Of a stretch of DNA of 64,000 bases, positions 46,417-54,952 are shown piece after piece. The position numbers were made by a program, and so were the translations under genes. The stretch covers positions 6,944,001 through 7,008,000 of the forward strand of contig NZ_CP146022.1 of NCBI RefSeq assembly GCF_036967205.1, in the 5' to 3' direction. Source of the DNA: Streptomyces sp. Q6 (GTDB lineage Bacteria; Actinomycetota; Actinomycetes; Streptomycetales; Streptomycetaceae). The notes under the pieces are model-generated. The model had not been told where the DNA came from. It saw nothing but the letters and a program-made list of their open reading frames with translations, and did no database searches. How positions within the stretch are numbered: position 1 is the stretch's first letter; each line of letters opens with the position of its first letter.

Positions 46417-47571
46417 GTGGCGGACGCTGCACAGGCCGCGCGGCACGTGTTGATCGCGGCGGACAAGTTCAAGGGCTCGCTCACCGCGGTGCAGGTCGCA
46501 CAGCGGGTGACGGCGGGTCTGCACCGGGTCGCGCCCGAGGTCACGGTCGAGTCCGTGCCCGTCGCGGACGGCGGCGACGGCACCGTCGCGGCGGCGGTCG
46601 CGGCCGGGTTCGAGCGCCGCGAGGTGCGGGTGACGGGGCCGCTGGGCGAGCCGGTCACCGCCGCGTACGCGCTGCGCGAGGGCACGGCCGTCGTGGAGAT
46701 GGCGGAGGCGTCCGGCCTCCAGCTCCTCCCCGAGGGCGTCTTCGCCCCGCTCACCTCGACGACGTACGGCTCCGGTGAGGTCATCGCGGCCGCGCTCGAC
46801 GCGGGCGCCCGCTCGATCGTCTTCGGCGTCGGCGGCAGCGCCACGACGGACGGCGGCGCGGGCATGCTCTCCGCGCTCGGCGCGCGGTTCCTGGACGCGG
46901 ACGGCACGCCCGTCGGGCCCGGCGGCGGACCTCTCGCGACGGTGGCCTCCGCCGACCTGTCCGGGCTCGACCCGCGCCTCGCCGACGTGGAGATCGTCCT
47001 CGCCAGCGACGTCGACAACCCGCTCACCGGGCCCAAGGGCGCCCCCGCGGTCTACGGCCCGCAGAAGGGGGCGACGCCCGAGGACGTGGCCGAGCTGGAC
47101 GCCGCGCTCGCCCACTTCGCGAAGGTGCTCGGCGAGTCGGTCGGACCCCAGGCCCTGGAGTACGCGCAGTCGCCGGGGGCGGGGGCCGCGGGCGGTATCG
47201 GGTTCGGGGCGCTGGTCGGCCTCGGCGCGAGTTTCCGGCCCGGTATCGAGGTCATGCTCGACGTCCTGGGATTCGCGCCGGCCCTGGCACGGGCCACGCT
47301 GGTGATCACCGGTGAGGGCTCGCTGGACGAGCAGACGCTGCACGGCAAGGCACCGGCCGGTGTCGCCGCGGCGGCGCGGGCCGCGGGCGTCGAGGTCATC
47401 GCGGTCTGCGGGCGTCTGGCGCTCGCGCCGCTGGACCTGGGGCGGGCCGGGATCCGCCGCGCGTACGCCCTGACGGACGTGGAGCCGGATGTGGCGCGCT
47501 GCATCGCCGAGGCGGGGCCGATCCTTGAGGACGTGGCCGCGCGTATCGGCGCGGATTTCCTGTCGGCCTGA
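46417..47571 (+). CDS. glxK: Glycerate kinase, type 1
   Basis: 384 residues from GTG 46417, with AAGGGGAG before it. Phosphorylates D-glycerate to 2- or 3-phosphoglycerate. Family motifs: ADKFKGSLTAVQVA at the start, ADGGDGT near 48, GVGGSATTDGGAGML near 135, and GEGSLDEQTLHGKAP near 300. The very long upstream frame overlaps the BCCT gene and is spurious. A six-pair GCCTTG/CAAGGC hairpin (46376-46394) lies in the leader. No glyoxylate genes adjoin it. Confidence 0.93.
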   Translation: MADAAQAARHVLIAADKFKGSLTAVQVAQRVTAGLHRVAPEVTVESVPVADGGDGTVAAAVAAGFERREVRVTGPLGEPVTAAYALREGTAVVEMAEASGLQLLPEGVFAPLTSTTYGSGEVIAAALDAGARSIVFGVGGSATTDGGAGMLSALGARFLDADGTPVGPGGGPLATVASADLSGLDPRLADVEIVLASDVDNPLTGPKGAPAVYGPQKGATPEDVAELDAALAHFAKVLGESVGPQALEYAQSPGAGAAGGIGFGALVGLGASFRPGIEVMLDVLGFAPALARATLVITGEGSLDEQTLHGKAPAGVAAAARAAGVEVIAVCGRLALAPLDLGRAGIRRAYALTDVEPDVARCIAEAGPILEDVAARIGADFLSA

Positions 47572-47575
47572 GCGG

Positions 47576-47625
47576 ACCCGCCGCCGCGCCGCCGGGCAGT
47601 CGGCGCGGTCGGTTCGGTGGCGGGT
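47576..47625 (+). terminator. Terminator-like structure after glycerate kinase
   Basis: ACCCGCC (47576-47582) pairs with GGCGGGT (47619-47625), enclosing GCGCCG/CGGCGC (47586-47591 with 47601-47606). It has no U tract. Confidence 0.45.
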
Positions 47626-47642
47626 GCGACGGCGTCGCGGCC

Positions 47643-47754
47643 GGTCGCGCCGTTCCCCGTGCCCCGGAGGGCCTGCGGCTGCGCCGCTGAGCCCTCGTCG
47701 GGGATATGCGGCGCGCGGCGCCCGCGTCTCAGGGGCGCCGGGAACGGCGCGACC
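47643..47754. repeat. 112-bp nested palindromic repeat element
   Basis: Outer arms GGTCGCGCCGTTCCC (47643-47657) and their exact complement (47740-47754) enclose a cruciform: CCCCG-GAGGGC-GCGGC at 47662-47679 pairs with GCCGC-GCCCTC-CGGGG at 47683-47703. The right arm, followed by AGCCAC, resembles a family of palindromes widespread between Streptomyces genes (from memory). It fills most of the 241-base gap after glycerate kinase. Confidence 0.75.
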
Positions 47755-47812
47755 AGCCACGTCCCAGCCGCAGCCTGCGACCAGGCGCTCCCACGGCGAG
47801 AAGGAGTCCCCG

Positions 47813-48544
47813 TTGAACCGCAGCATCCGCACCCCGGACGACCTCCTCGACCTCCTCGACGGCGTCTTCGCCGGGCCCGGCGGCGGAGCCGACTGGTGGG
47901 ACCGGTTCTACGAGAACCGGGACCGCGACGTGCCCTTCTTCGTCGACAAGCCCGACGAGAACCTGGCCGGTCACCTGGAGAGCGGCCGCGTACCGCCGGG
48001 CGGCCGCGCGTTGGACCTCGGCTGCGGTCCGGGCCGCAACGCTGTCCACCTGGCCCGGCACGGCTTCGACGTGGACGCCGTCGACCTGTCCGCCACCGCC
48101 GTCGCCTGGGGCCGGGAGCGTGCCGCCGCGGCAGGCGTCGACGTGCGGTTCCACCAGGGCGACATCTTCACGGCCCACCTCCCTGACGGCGCCTACGACC
48201 TGGTCTACGACTCCGGGTGCCTGCACCACCTCCCGCCGCACCGCCGCCTGAGCTACCTCGCCCTCCTCGACCGGGTCCTCGCCCCGGGCGGCCGGTTCGG
48301 CCTGGTCTGCTTCGCCGCCGGCGCGGAGGGCTCACGCACCCCGGACGCCCAGCTGTACCGCACCGGCGACCTGGAGGGCGGACTCGCCTTCACGCCCGAC
48401 GAACTGCGGTACCTGTTCGCCGAGGTGGCCCCGGAGGAGATCGAGGTGCGGCCCATGGCGGCACAGGCCGCGGACGCGGCGACGTACGGCGTGCCGATCC
48501 TGCTGACCGCGCTGCTGCGCAGACCGGTGGCCTCAGCCGGTTGA
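47813..48544 (+). CDS. Class I SAM-dependent methyltransferase
   Basis: 243 residues from a TTG start at 47813 with AAGGAG six bases before it; no better start is in frame. N-terminal PDDLLDLLDGVF and WWDRFYENRDRDVPFF, SAM motif ALDLGCGPGRNAVHLARHG near residue 65, then YDSGCLHHLPPHRR. This is the Methyltransf_25/11 group near tellurite- and thiol-methylating proteins; the target is unknown. The last 12 bases overlap the convergent PucR gene. Confidence 0.87.
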   Translation: MNRSIRTPDDLLDLLDGVFAGPGGGADWWDRFYENRDRDVPFFVDKPDENLAGHLESGRVPPGGRALDLGCGPGRNAVHLARHGFDVDAVDLSATAVAWGRERAAAAGVDVRFHQGDIFTAHLPDGAYDLVYDSGCLHHLPPHRRLSYLALLDRVLAPGGRFGLVCFAAGAEGSRTPDAQLYRTGDLEGGLAFTPDELRYLFAEVAPEEIEVRPMAAQAADAATYGVPILLTALLRRPVASAG

Positions 48545-49729
48545 GAGCCGGTACGCGTCGAGGGCCAGGGTCATCTCCATCAGGTCCCGGGGCCGCGACA
48601 GCGACCGTGACGTCAACTGCTCCAGGCGGCGCAGCCGGTTGAAGACCGTGTTGCGGTGACAGTAGAGACGCCCCGCCGCCCGGCCCGCCGAGCCCTCGCA
48701 CGCCAGCCACGCGTCCAGGGTCTCCAACAGCACGGCCCGGTCGGCCGGTTCGAGGGAGAGGAGTTCACCGAAGACACCCGAGACCAGGCGCTGCGCCAGG
48801 TCCGGCTGGCTGACCACGAGGGCCGTCGGCATCCGGTGGTCGAGGCGGACGACGCCGGTCGTGTCCGGTGGGCAGGTGCGCAGGGCGAGTTCGGCCAGCC
48901 GACGGGCGTGGCCCAGCTCCGCGAGACCCGTGACCACCGGACTGAGCCCGCCGGGACCCGGGCACCGCCCGTCGAGGACCGCCGCCAGATCGTCCAGCGT
49001 GCGGTCCTCGCCGAGCGCCACCACACCCACCTCGCAGTCCGCCCGCATCCGCCAGACGAACCGGAACCCCGGGTCCTGGATGCGCCGGTGGAACGCCTCA
49101 CGCCCGTCCCGCCGCTCCACCCGCAGCACCACGACCGCATACGGGCCGTGCTCCGGCAGATCGAGACCGGCCGCCGCGCGCGGCGCGAGGCCCGGCGCGG
49201 GACGGCCCTCCAGGAGCGCGTCGAGGAGCGCCTGCATCTGCTCGTCGGTACGGCGACGCAGTTCGAGCTCCGTCGCCCGGTACGCCTCCGAGGCCGCCTC
49301 GGCCTGCGCGTCCACCGCCGCCCACACCATCGTCGCCGACCGCATCAGCGCCGAGAGCCGGGCCGGTTCGCCGCCCGCGCTCTCCATCAGGGCGTCCCAG
49401 ACCAGATAGCCCGCGTTGCGGTACGCGTGGACGAGCAGGTCGAGGGGCAGCCCCTGGCTCGCCCGACGCCGGCCCGCGTCCTCCGCGTACTCCAGATCCC
49501 TGCGCGGCGAGTCCCGGGGCGCCGAGATCGTCTCGACGCCGATCCGGATCGCCTCCTCGGCCTCCCGCCACTGCGCGTCGTACGGCAGCACCCGCGCGTA
49601 CACGTCCGAGTACGCGAACAACTGCCGCAGATGTTCGTCCACCAGCTCCGGAATCCGCTCGAGAAGACTGGCGCACGCCTCCTTGAGGAGCTTCCAGTCC
49701 TGCTCCGTGCGATGCCTGCGCCCGCCCAT
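48533..49729 (-). CDS. PucR/CdaR-type regulator of the divergent liv-like operon
   Basis: 398 residues from ATG 49729 (GGGAGGGG before it). There is no N-terminal PucR domain; instead an all-helical sensing region (residues 10-160), a GGDEF-like middle, and a C-terminal HTH_30 (CHRNTVFNRLRRLEQLTSRSL). It is divergent from a branched-chain amino-acid-type ABC operon, with a TTGTGC-GCGG-GCACAA palindrome between, so it probably controls that operon and itself. A longer frame to 49825 lacks conserved sequence. Confidence 0.88.
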   Translation of the reverse strand: MGGRRHRTEQDWKLLKEACASLLERIPELVDEHLRQLFAYSDVYARVLPYDAQWREAEEAIRIGVETISAPRDSPRRDLEYAEDAGRRRASQGLPLDLLVHAYRNAGYLVWDALMESAGGEPARLSALMRSATMVWAAVDAQAEAASEAYRATELELRRRTDEQMQALLDALLEGRPAPGLAPRAAAGLDLPEHGPYAVVVLRVERRDGREAFHRRIQDPGFRFVWRMRADCEVGVVALGEDRTLDDLAAVLDGRCPGPGGLSPVVTGLAELGHARRLAELALRTCPPDTTGVVRLDHRMPTALVVSQPDLAQRLVSGVFGELLSLEPADRAVLLETLDAWLACEGSAGRAAGRLYCHRNTVFNRLRRLEQLTSRSLSRPRDLMEMTLALDAYRLSTG

Positions 49730-49831
49730 CGCCCCTCCCCAACGTCCCGTAAAGCGACGGCAAAGGACTCTTCTGCCTGTGCGGAGGATGCCACCCCGAG
49801 CCGCTCCCCGGCAGGCCCCTGACACGCGGTC

Positions 49832-49847
49832 TTGTGCGCGGGCACAA
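49832..49847. promoter_or_regulatory. Operator-like palindrome between PucR and liv genes
   Basis: TTGTGC-GCGG-GCACAA is a perfect palindrome with six-base arms, 103 bases before the PucR start and 109 bases before the first liv start. It is the only strong symmetric site in the 226-base divergent region. Confidence 0.55.
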
Positions 49848-49955
49848 CCGACCCGCTCGGGCGCTGGGCCCGCGCAGCGATTCCCGGGCCGCCCGTGGAC
49901 GGGCCGCTCGCGCGGTGCTGTCGTGACGCCATCAGCCCAGGGGAGGACCCGGACA

Positions 49956-50786
49956 GTGACCGAAGCACAAGGGGCTCTAGGTGAGGGGCTCGCCGTCGAC
50001 GACGTGTCGGTCGGCTACGGGCCCGTACGCGCGCTGCGCGGCGTGACGCTGGAGGTGCCGGCCGGTGCCGTCGTCGCCGTGCTCGGCGGCAACGGCGCCG
50101 GCAAGTCGACGCTGCTGCGCGCCGTCTCGCGGACGCTCAATTTCCACGGCGGGACGGTGACGTCCGGCGAGGTACGGTTCGGCGGCCGCCGCACCAGCGG
50201 TCTGAGCGCCGACCGGGTCGTCGGCGCGGGGATCTGCCAAGTCCCCGAGGGACGGCAGGTGTTCGCCCGGATGACCGTCGCCGACAACCTGCGCGCGGGA
50301 GCGCTCGGCTCGACCGGCTCGCGCGCCGACAAGGCCGCCGCGCTGCGCCGCGTCCACGAGCTGTTCCCGGTGCTCGCCGACCGCGCGCACCAGCGGGCCG
50401 GACTGCTGTCCGGCGGCGAGCAGCAGATGCTGGCCGTCGGGCGCGCCCTGATGGCGGGGCCGCGGCTGCTGCTCCTGGACGAACCGTCCCTGGGCCTCGC
50501 ACCGCTGATGGCGGCCCGCATCGCCGACACCGTCCGCGAGATCAACGCCCAGGGCGTCTCCGTCCTGCTCGTGGAGCAGAACGCGGCGCTCGCCCTGCGG
50601 CTCGCCTCGCACGCGTACGTCCTGGAGGTCGGCGAGATCACCCTGCACGGCCCCGCCGACGAGCTCGCCGGGTCCGACGAGGTGCGCCGGCGCTACCTCG
50701 GCGTCGTCGACGAGACGGCCGCGGCGGACGCCTCCGGTGGCGCTGCCCACGCACCGGCCCTGCGGCGCTGGGGAGGAACCCGATGA
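49956..50786 (+). CDS. livF: Branched-chain amino-acid-type ABC transporter ATPase (LivF)
   Basis: 276 residues from GTG 49956 with GGGAGGA before it. Walker A GGNGAGKST near residue 46, the LivF-type VPEGRQVFARMTV segment, signature LLSGGEQQML, Walker B LLLLDEPSLGLAP and VLLVEQNA. The order F-G-H-M-binding protein is coupled by overlaps throughout. An alanine-rich C-terminal tail is unusual. The true ligand could be an amide or urea-like compound rather than leucine, since a PucR protein controls it. Confidence 0.93.
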   Translation: MTEAQGALGEGLAVDDVSVGYGPVRALRGVTLEVPAGAVVAVLGGNGAGKSTLLRAVSRTLNFHGGTVTSGEVRFGGRRTSGLSADRVVGAGICQVPEGRQVFARMTVADNLRAGALGSTGSRADKAAALRRVHELFPVLADRAHQRAGLLSGGEQQMLAVGRALMAGPRLLLLDEPSLGLAPLMAARIADTVREINAQGVSVLLVEQNAALALRLASHAYVLEVGEITLHGPADELAGSDEVRRRYLGVVDETAAADASGGAAHAPALRRWGGTR

Positions 50787-51601
50787 CCACCGCCACCGCG
50801 ACCGACGTACTGCCGCTGCGCGTCGAGGACCTGACCGTGCGGTTCGCCGGACTGACCGCCCTCGACGGCATCAGTCTCACCGTCGAACCCGGCACCGTGC
50901 ACGCCGTCATCGGCCCGAACGGCGCCGGCAAGTCCACCACCTTCAACGTGCTGTCCGGCGTCTACCGCGCCACCTCCGGCACCGTCCACCTGGGCACGCG
51001 CGAGCTGACCGGCCTGCCTCCGCACCGCATCGCCGCGCTCGGCGTCGCCCGCACCTTCCAGAACCTCGCCCTGCCGCCGCGCACCACCGTCGCCGACAGC
51101 CTGCTGCTCGGCCGCCACCGGCTCACCCGCAGCGGATTCGTCACGGCGGGCCTGCGGCTGCCGTCGGCCGTCCGCGAGGAGCGGGCCCACCGCGAACGGG
51201 TCCGTGAGATCGCCGAGTTCGTCGGCATCGGCGACCAACTCGACACGCCGACCGGCGCGTTGCCGTACGGACTCCAGAAGCTCGCCGAACTCGCGCGGGC
51301 CCTGTGCATGGAGCCCAGCGTTCTGCTGCTCGACGAACCCGTCGCCGGCATGACCGCCGACGAACGCCGCCGCACCGCCGCCGTCATCGCCGGCGTCCGC
51401 GACAGCCTCGGCATCTCCATCGTCCTGGTGGAGCACGACATGGGCGTCGTCATGCGGCTCGCCGACGAGGTCACCGTCCTCGACTTCGGCCGCCGCATCG
51501 CGGCAGGGCCCCCGTCCCGCGTCCAGAACGACCCGGCGGTGATCCAGGCGTACCTGGGCACACCCGACACGGGTGACACGAACGAAGAGGCCACCCCATG
51601 A
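50783..51601 (+). CDS. livG: Branched-chain amino-acid-type ABC transporter ATPase (LivG)
   Basis: 272 residues. Walker A GPNGAGKST near residue 46, the ARTFQNLALPP Q-loop region, signature-like LPYGLQKLAELAR (a conserved LivG variant of LSGGQ), Walker B VLLLDEPVAGMTADE, and switch histidine in VEHDMGVVM. Start and stop both overlap the neighbouring genes by four bases. Confidence 0.93.
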   Translation: MTTATATDVLPLRVEDLTVRFAGLTALDGISLTVEPGTVHAVIGPNGAGKSTTFNVLSGVYRATSGTVHLGTRELTGLPPHRIAALGVARTFQNLALPPRTTVADSLLLGRHRLTRSGFVTAGLRLPSAVREERAHRERVREIAEFVGIGDQLDTPTGALPYGLQKLAELARALCMEPSVLLLDEPVAGMTADERRRTAAVIAGVRDSLGISIVLVEHDMGVVMRLADEVTVLDFGRRIAAGPPSRVQNDPAVIQAYLGTPDTGDTNEEATP

Positions 51602-52488
51602 CCACCTTCCTCGAACTGTTCCTCAACGGCGTCTCGCTGGGCTCCGTCTACGCCCTCATCGCCCTCGGCTTCGTCGTCATCTTCCGGGCGACCGAAGTCG
51701 TCAACTTCGCCCACGCGTCGCTGCTGCTCGCCGGCGGCTACGTCACGGCCTCGCTCCACGAGGAGCTCGGCTTCTGGCCCGCGCTCGGCGTCGGCATCGC
51801 CGCCGCCGCGGTCGTCGGCGCCGCCGTCGAGTTCTTCGTCATGCGGCGCTACCGCGGCCACGACCACAGCGTCCTCGCCATCGTCACCATCGGCGTCGAC
51901 ATCCTGCTCACCACCGAGCTGACCCGCCGCCTCGGCACCGACGTCCTCACCATGGGCGACCCGTGGGGCGACGCCGTGCTCACCGTCGGCGGGATCTCCA
52001 TCGCCCACACCCGGATCGCCGCGTTCGTGGCCGCCGCCCTGCTCATCACCGGCTTCCTGCTGGTCTTCCGGTACACGTCGTGGGGTGTCGCGATGCGCGC
52101 CGCCGCCGAGAGCTCCGAGACCGCCGCGCTCATGGGCGTACGCCTCGGCCGGGTGTCGCTCGGGGCGTGGGCCGTCGCCGGCGGGCTCGCCGCCGTCGCC
52201 GCCCTGTTCCTGTGCGTGTTCCCGACCCCCGGCCTCGAACGGGCCACGTCCCTCGCGGCCCTGAAGGCCTTCCCCGCGGCCATCCTCGGCGGCCTCGACT
52301 CCACGACCGGGGCGCTCGTCGGCGGTCTCGTCGTCGGCGTCACCGAGTCCCTCGCCACCGGCTACCAGAGCGAACTCGCCTTCATGGGGCGTGGACTGGG
52401 CGACCTCGCGCCCTACCTCGTGATGACGGCCATCCTCCTGCTGCGCCCCTCCGGGCTCTTCGGCACCAAGGAGCTCGCCCGTGTCTGA
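51598..52488 (+). CDS. livH: Branched-chain amino-acid-type ABC transporter permease (LivH)
   Basis: 296 residues, eight hydrophobic segments. Typical LivH start (LFLNGVSLGSVYALIALGFV, VNFAHASLLLAGGY) and the loop ASLAALKAFPAAILGGLDS before the last helices. It overlaps the LivG stop and the start of LivM. Confidence 0.93.
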   Translation: MTTFLELFLNGVSLGSVYALIALGFVVIFRATEVVNFAHASLLLAGGYVTASLHEELGFWPALGVGIAAAAVVGAAVEFFVMRRYRGHDHSVLAIVTIGVDILLTTELTRRLGTDVLTMGDPWGDAVLTVGGISIAHTRIAAFVAAALLITGFLLVFRYTSWGVAMRAAAESSETAALMGVRLGRVSLGAWAVAGGLAAVAALFLCVFPTPGLERATSLAALKAFPAAILGGLDSTTGALVGGLVVGVTESLATGYQSELAFMGRGLGDLAPYLVMTAILLLRPSGLFGTKELARV

Positions 52489-53605
52489 CGCCCTCACCGC
52501 CCAGGCCGACCCGGCCACCTCCCGTACGGCGACGAAGAGTCCACCCAGGACGCTGCTCAGCCGCCCCCGCCCGTACGTGATCGTCGTCGGCGCGCTGCTG
52601 CTCCTCGCGTTCCCCTTCTACCTCGACCGCTTCTGGCTCCAGGCCGGGCTGTTCGCCATGGCCGCCGCCATCGGCGCGATCGGCCTCAACCTCCTCACCG
52701 GCGCCACCGGCCAGCTCTCCATGGGCCACGCCTTCTTCCTCGCCGTCGGCGCCTACGCCTACTGCGTGTTCGCGGGGGAGCGGGGCCAGGAGATCAGCGG
52801 CATCGGCCTGCCGCCCTGGCTCGCCGCCGTGGTCGCCGTGCTCGTGGCCGGCGCCGCGGGCGGGCTGTTCAGCCCCATCGCGGGCCGTCTCAAGGGCGCG
52901 TACCTCGGCATCGCGACGATCGCCCTGATCTTCATCGGTCAGCACGTCCTGTTCAACGCCGAGGACCTGACCGGCGGCGCCAACGGCCGCGACGTGCCCG
53001 CCATGAGCCTGTTCGGCCTCACCTTCGACGAGAGCGAGCTGACCGTCGCGAACGTGCCGTTCGGCTCCGCGGAGAAGCTCTGGTACCTCGGCCTCGCCCT
53101 CACCCTCGTCTGCGGCCTGTTCGCGCGGGGCGTGCTGCGCGGCCGCCCCGGGCGGGCCATGAACGCCATCCGCGACCACCGCATCGCCGCCGGTGTCCTC
53201 GGGGTGCCGGTGGCCCGCTACCGGGCGGGCGTCTTCGTCCTGTCGTCCATGTACGCGGGCCTCGCCGGGGTCCTGCTCGCCCTCGTCTTCCAGCGCACCG
53301 TGCCCGACTACTTCGGCATCGCGCTCTCCCTCGAGTACCTCGCCATGATCGTCATCGGCGGGCTCGGCTCGGTGGCGGGCGCCGTCGTCGGCGCCGCGTT
53401 CGTCTCGCTGCTGCCGCAGATCCTCACCCGCTACAGCGACGCCCTGCCCCTGGTCTCGGCCCCCGGCACCGGCGGCGTCGCCCCCGGCGAGGCCGCCCGC
53501 TACCTCTACGGCGCAGCCGTCGTGGCAGTGGTCCTTTTTCTCCCGGGCGGACTGGTTCAGCTCGCCGCCCGGCGCGCCCGGAAACACCCTCAGGAGGACG
53601 CATGA
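52481..53605 (+). CDS. livM: Branched-chain amino-acid-type ABC transporter permease (LivM)
   Basis: 374 residues from GTG 52481, eight bases inside livH. Around ten hydrophobic segments; signatures are NLLTGATGQLSMGHAFFLAVGAY, GRAMNAIRDHRIAAGVLGV and AMIVIGGLGSVAGAVVGA. It completes the membrane channel with LivH. The ATG of the binding protein overlaps its stop. Confidence 0.93.
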   Translation: MSDALTAQADPATSRTATKSPPRTLLSRPRPYVIVVGALLLLAFPFYLDRFWLQAGLFAMAAAIGAIGLNLLTGATGQLSMGHAFFLAVGAYAYCVFAGERGQEISGIGLPPWLAAVVAVLVAGAAGGLFSPIAGRLKGAYLGIATIALIFIGQHVLFNAEDLTGGANGRDVPAMSLFGLTFDESELTVANVPFGSAEKLWYLGLALTLVCGLFARGVLRGRPGRAMNAIRDHRIAAGVLGVPVARYRAGVFVLSSMYAGLAGVLLALVFQRTVPDYFGIALSLEYLAMIVIGGLGSVAGAVVGAAFVSLLPQILTRYSDALPLVSAPGTGGVAPGEAARYLYGAAVVAVVLFLPGGLVQLAARRARKHPQEDA

Positions 53606-54882
53606 CCGCCCGTGAAGGCCGCACCCGAACCCGCACGCTCACAGTGACCACCGTGGCCGCGCTGCTCGCGCTGACCGCCGCGTGCAGCTCCAAGGCGAAG
53701 GACGAGGGAGGCGACGACAAGCAGAGCGCGGGCGGGGTGAAGACCGGCCAGGGCATCTCCGGCAAGACGATCGACCTCGGCGTCCTGACCGACATGACCG
53801 GCGTCTACGCGACCCTCGGCAAGAGCGTGACCCAGGCCCAGCAGCTGTACGTGAAGCAGACCAACGCCGACGGCGGGATCTGCGGCTACCAGCTGAAGCT
53901 CACCGTCCGCGACCACGGCTACGACCCGCAGAAGGCCGTCGCCGGCTACACCGAGCTGTCGCCGAAGGTGCTCGGCTTCACCCAGTTCATCGGCTCCCCG
54001 TTCGTCGCGGCGGTCGAGAAGCGCATCGGCCAGGACAAGGCCCTCGTGCTGCCGCAGGCCTGGTCGGCGAACCTGCTCGGCAACCCGTACGTCCGCGTCA
54101 TCGGATCGACGTACGACATCGAGACGATCAACGCGGTCGACTTCCTGATGAAGGAGAAGGGCCTCAAGAAGGGCGACAAGCTCGGCCACGTCTACTTCGA
54201 GGGCGACTACGGCGAGAACGCGCTCAAGGGCTCGAAGTTCATCGCGGACAAGGCCGGTCTCACCGTCGTCGAGCAGAAGATCAAGCCCACCGACAACGAC
54301 ATGACCGCCCAGGTCGCCGCGTTGAAGAAGGCCGGCGTCAAGGGCATCGTGATCAGTGCGGGTCCCCGTCAGGCGGCCTCGCTCGTCGGTGTCGCCGCCG
54401 CGGCCAAGCTGAACGTGCCCGTCATCGGCAACAACTCGGCGTTCGCCCCGCAGCTCCTGGCCACCCAGGCGGGCCCGGCCCTGGAGAAGAACTACTGGGT
54501 CGCCTCCCCGTCGCTGCCCATCGGCGCCGACACCCCCGAGGCGAAGAAGCTCGTCTCCGACTACAAGAAGGCGTACCCGAAGGACTCCCTGGACAACGGC
54601 GTCGTCGCCGGCTGGACCGCGGTGTCCGTCTTCGGCGAGGCCCTGAAGAAGGCCTGCGACAACAAGGACCTCACCCGTGAGGGCGTCGACAAGGCGCTGC
54701 TCTCCCTGAGCACCTTCGACAACGGCTTCGGCGTCGACCAGAACTTCACCGACCCGAAGGCGCCCTCCTCGCACCAGTCGGTCATCCTCCAGCCCGACAA
54801 GTCCGCGGTCGGCGGCACGAAGGTCGTCCGTGACCCGAGCGAGGCGGCGGAGGCGAAGGCCTACACCGAGTCGGCGAGCTGA
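53602..54882 (+). CDS. Branched-chain amino-acid-type ABC transporter, substrate-binding lipoprotein
   Basis: Type I periplasmic binding protein, 426 residues. Lipobox LTAAC with Cys28 after a basic N-terminus and hydrophobic core; Ser/Lys/Glu-rich linker; then IDLGVLTDMTGVYATLG and the ligand-lobe segments GSPFVAAVEKR and GPRQAASLVGVAAAAK. The Peripla_BP_6 group includes Leu, amide and urea binders, and the actual ligand is not readable. It ends the five-gene operon and is followed by a strong terminator. Confidence 0.92.
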   Translation: MTAREGRTRTRTLTVTTVAALLALTAACSSKAKDEGGDDKQSAGGVKTGQGISGKTIDLGVLTDMTGVYATLGKSVTQAQQLYVKQTNADGGICGYQLKLTVRDHGYDPQKAVAGYTELSPKVLGFTQFIGSPFVAAVEKRIGQDKALVLPQAWSANLLGNPYVRVIGSTYDIETINAVDFLMKEKGLKKGDKLGHVYFEGDYGENALKGSKFIADKAGLTVVEQKIKPTDNDMTAQVAALKKAGVKGIVISAGPRQAASLVGVAAAAKLNVPVIGNNSAFAPQLLATQAGPALEKNYWVASPSLPIGADTPEAKKLVSDYKKAYPKDSLDNGVVAGWTAVSVFGEALKKACDNKDLTREGVDKALLSLSTFDNGFGVDQNFTDPKAPSSHQSVILQPDKSAVGGTKVVRDPSEAAEAKAYTESAS

Positions 54883-54895
54883 CCCGAGTACGGAA

Positions 54896-54937
54896 AAAGC
54901 GGTGGTCCCGAGCCGATCGGCTCGGGACCACCGCTTT
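54896..54937. terminator. Perfect 42-bp palindromic terminator between convergent operons
   Basis: AAAGCGGTGGTCCCGAGCC, GATC, then its exact complement ending in CTTT. A-rich on one side and T-rich on the other, it can work in both directions for the liv operon and for pssA (stop at 54953). Confidence 0.9.
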
Positions 54938-54952
54938 CGCGTTCCGCGGGGG

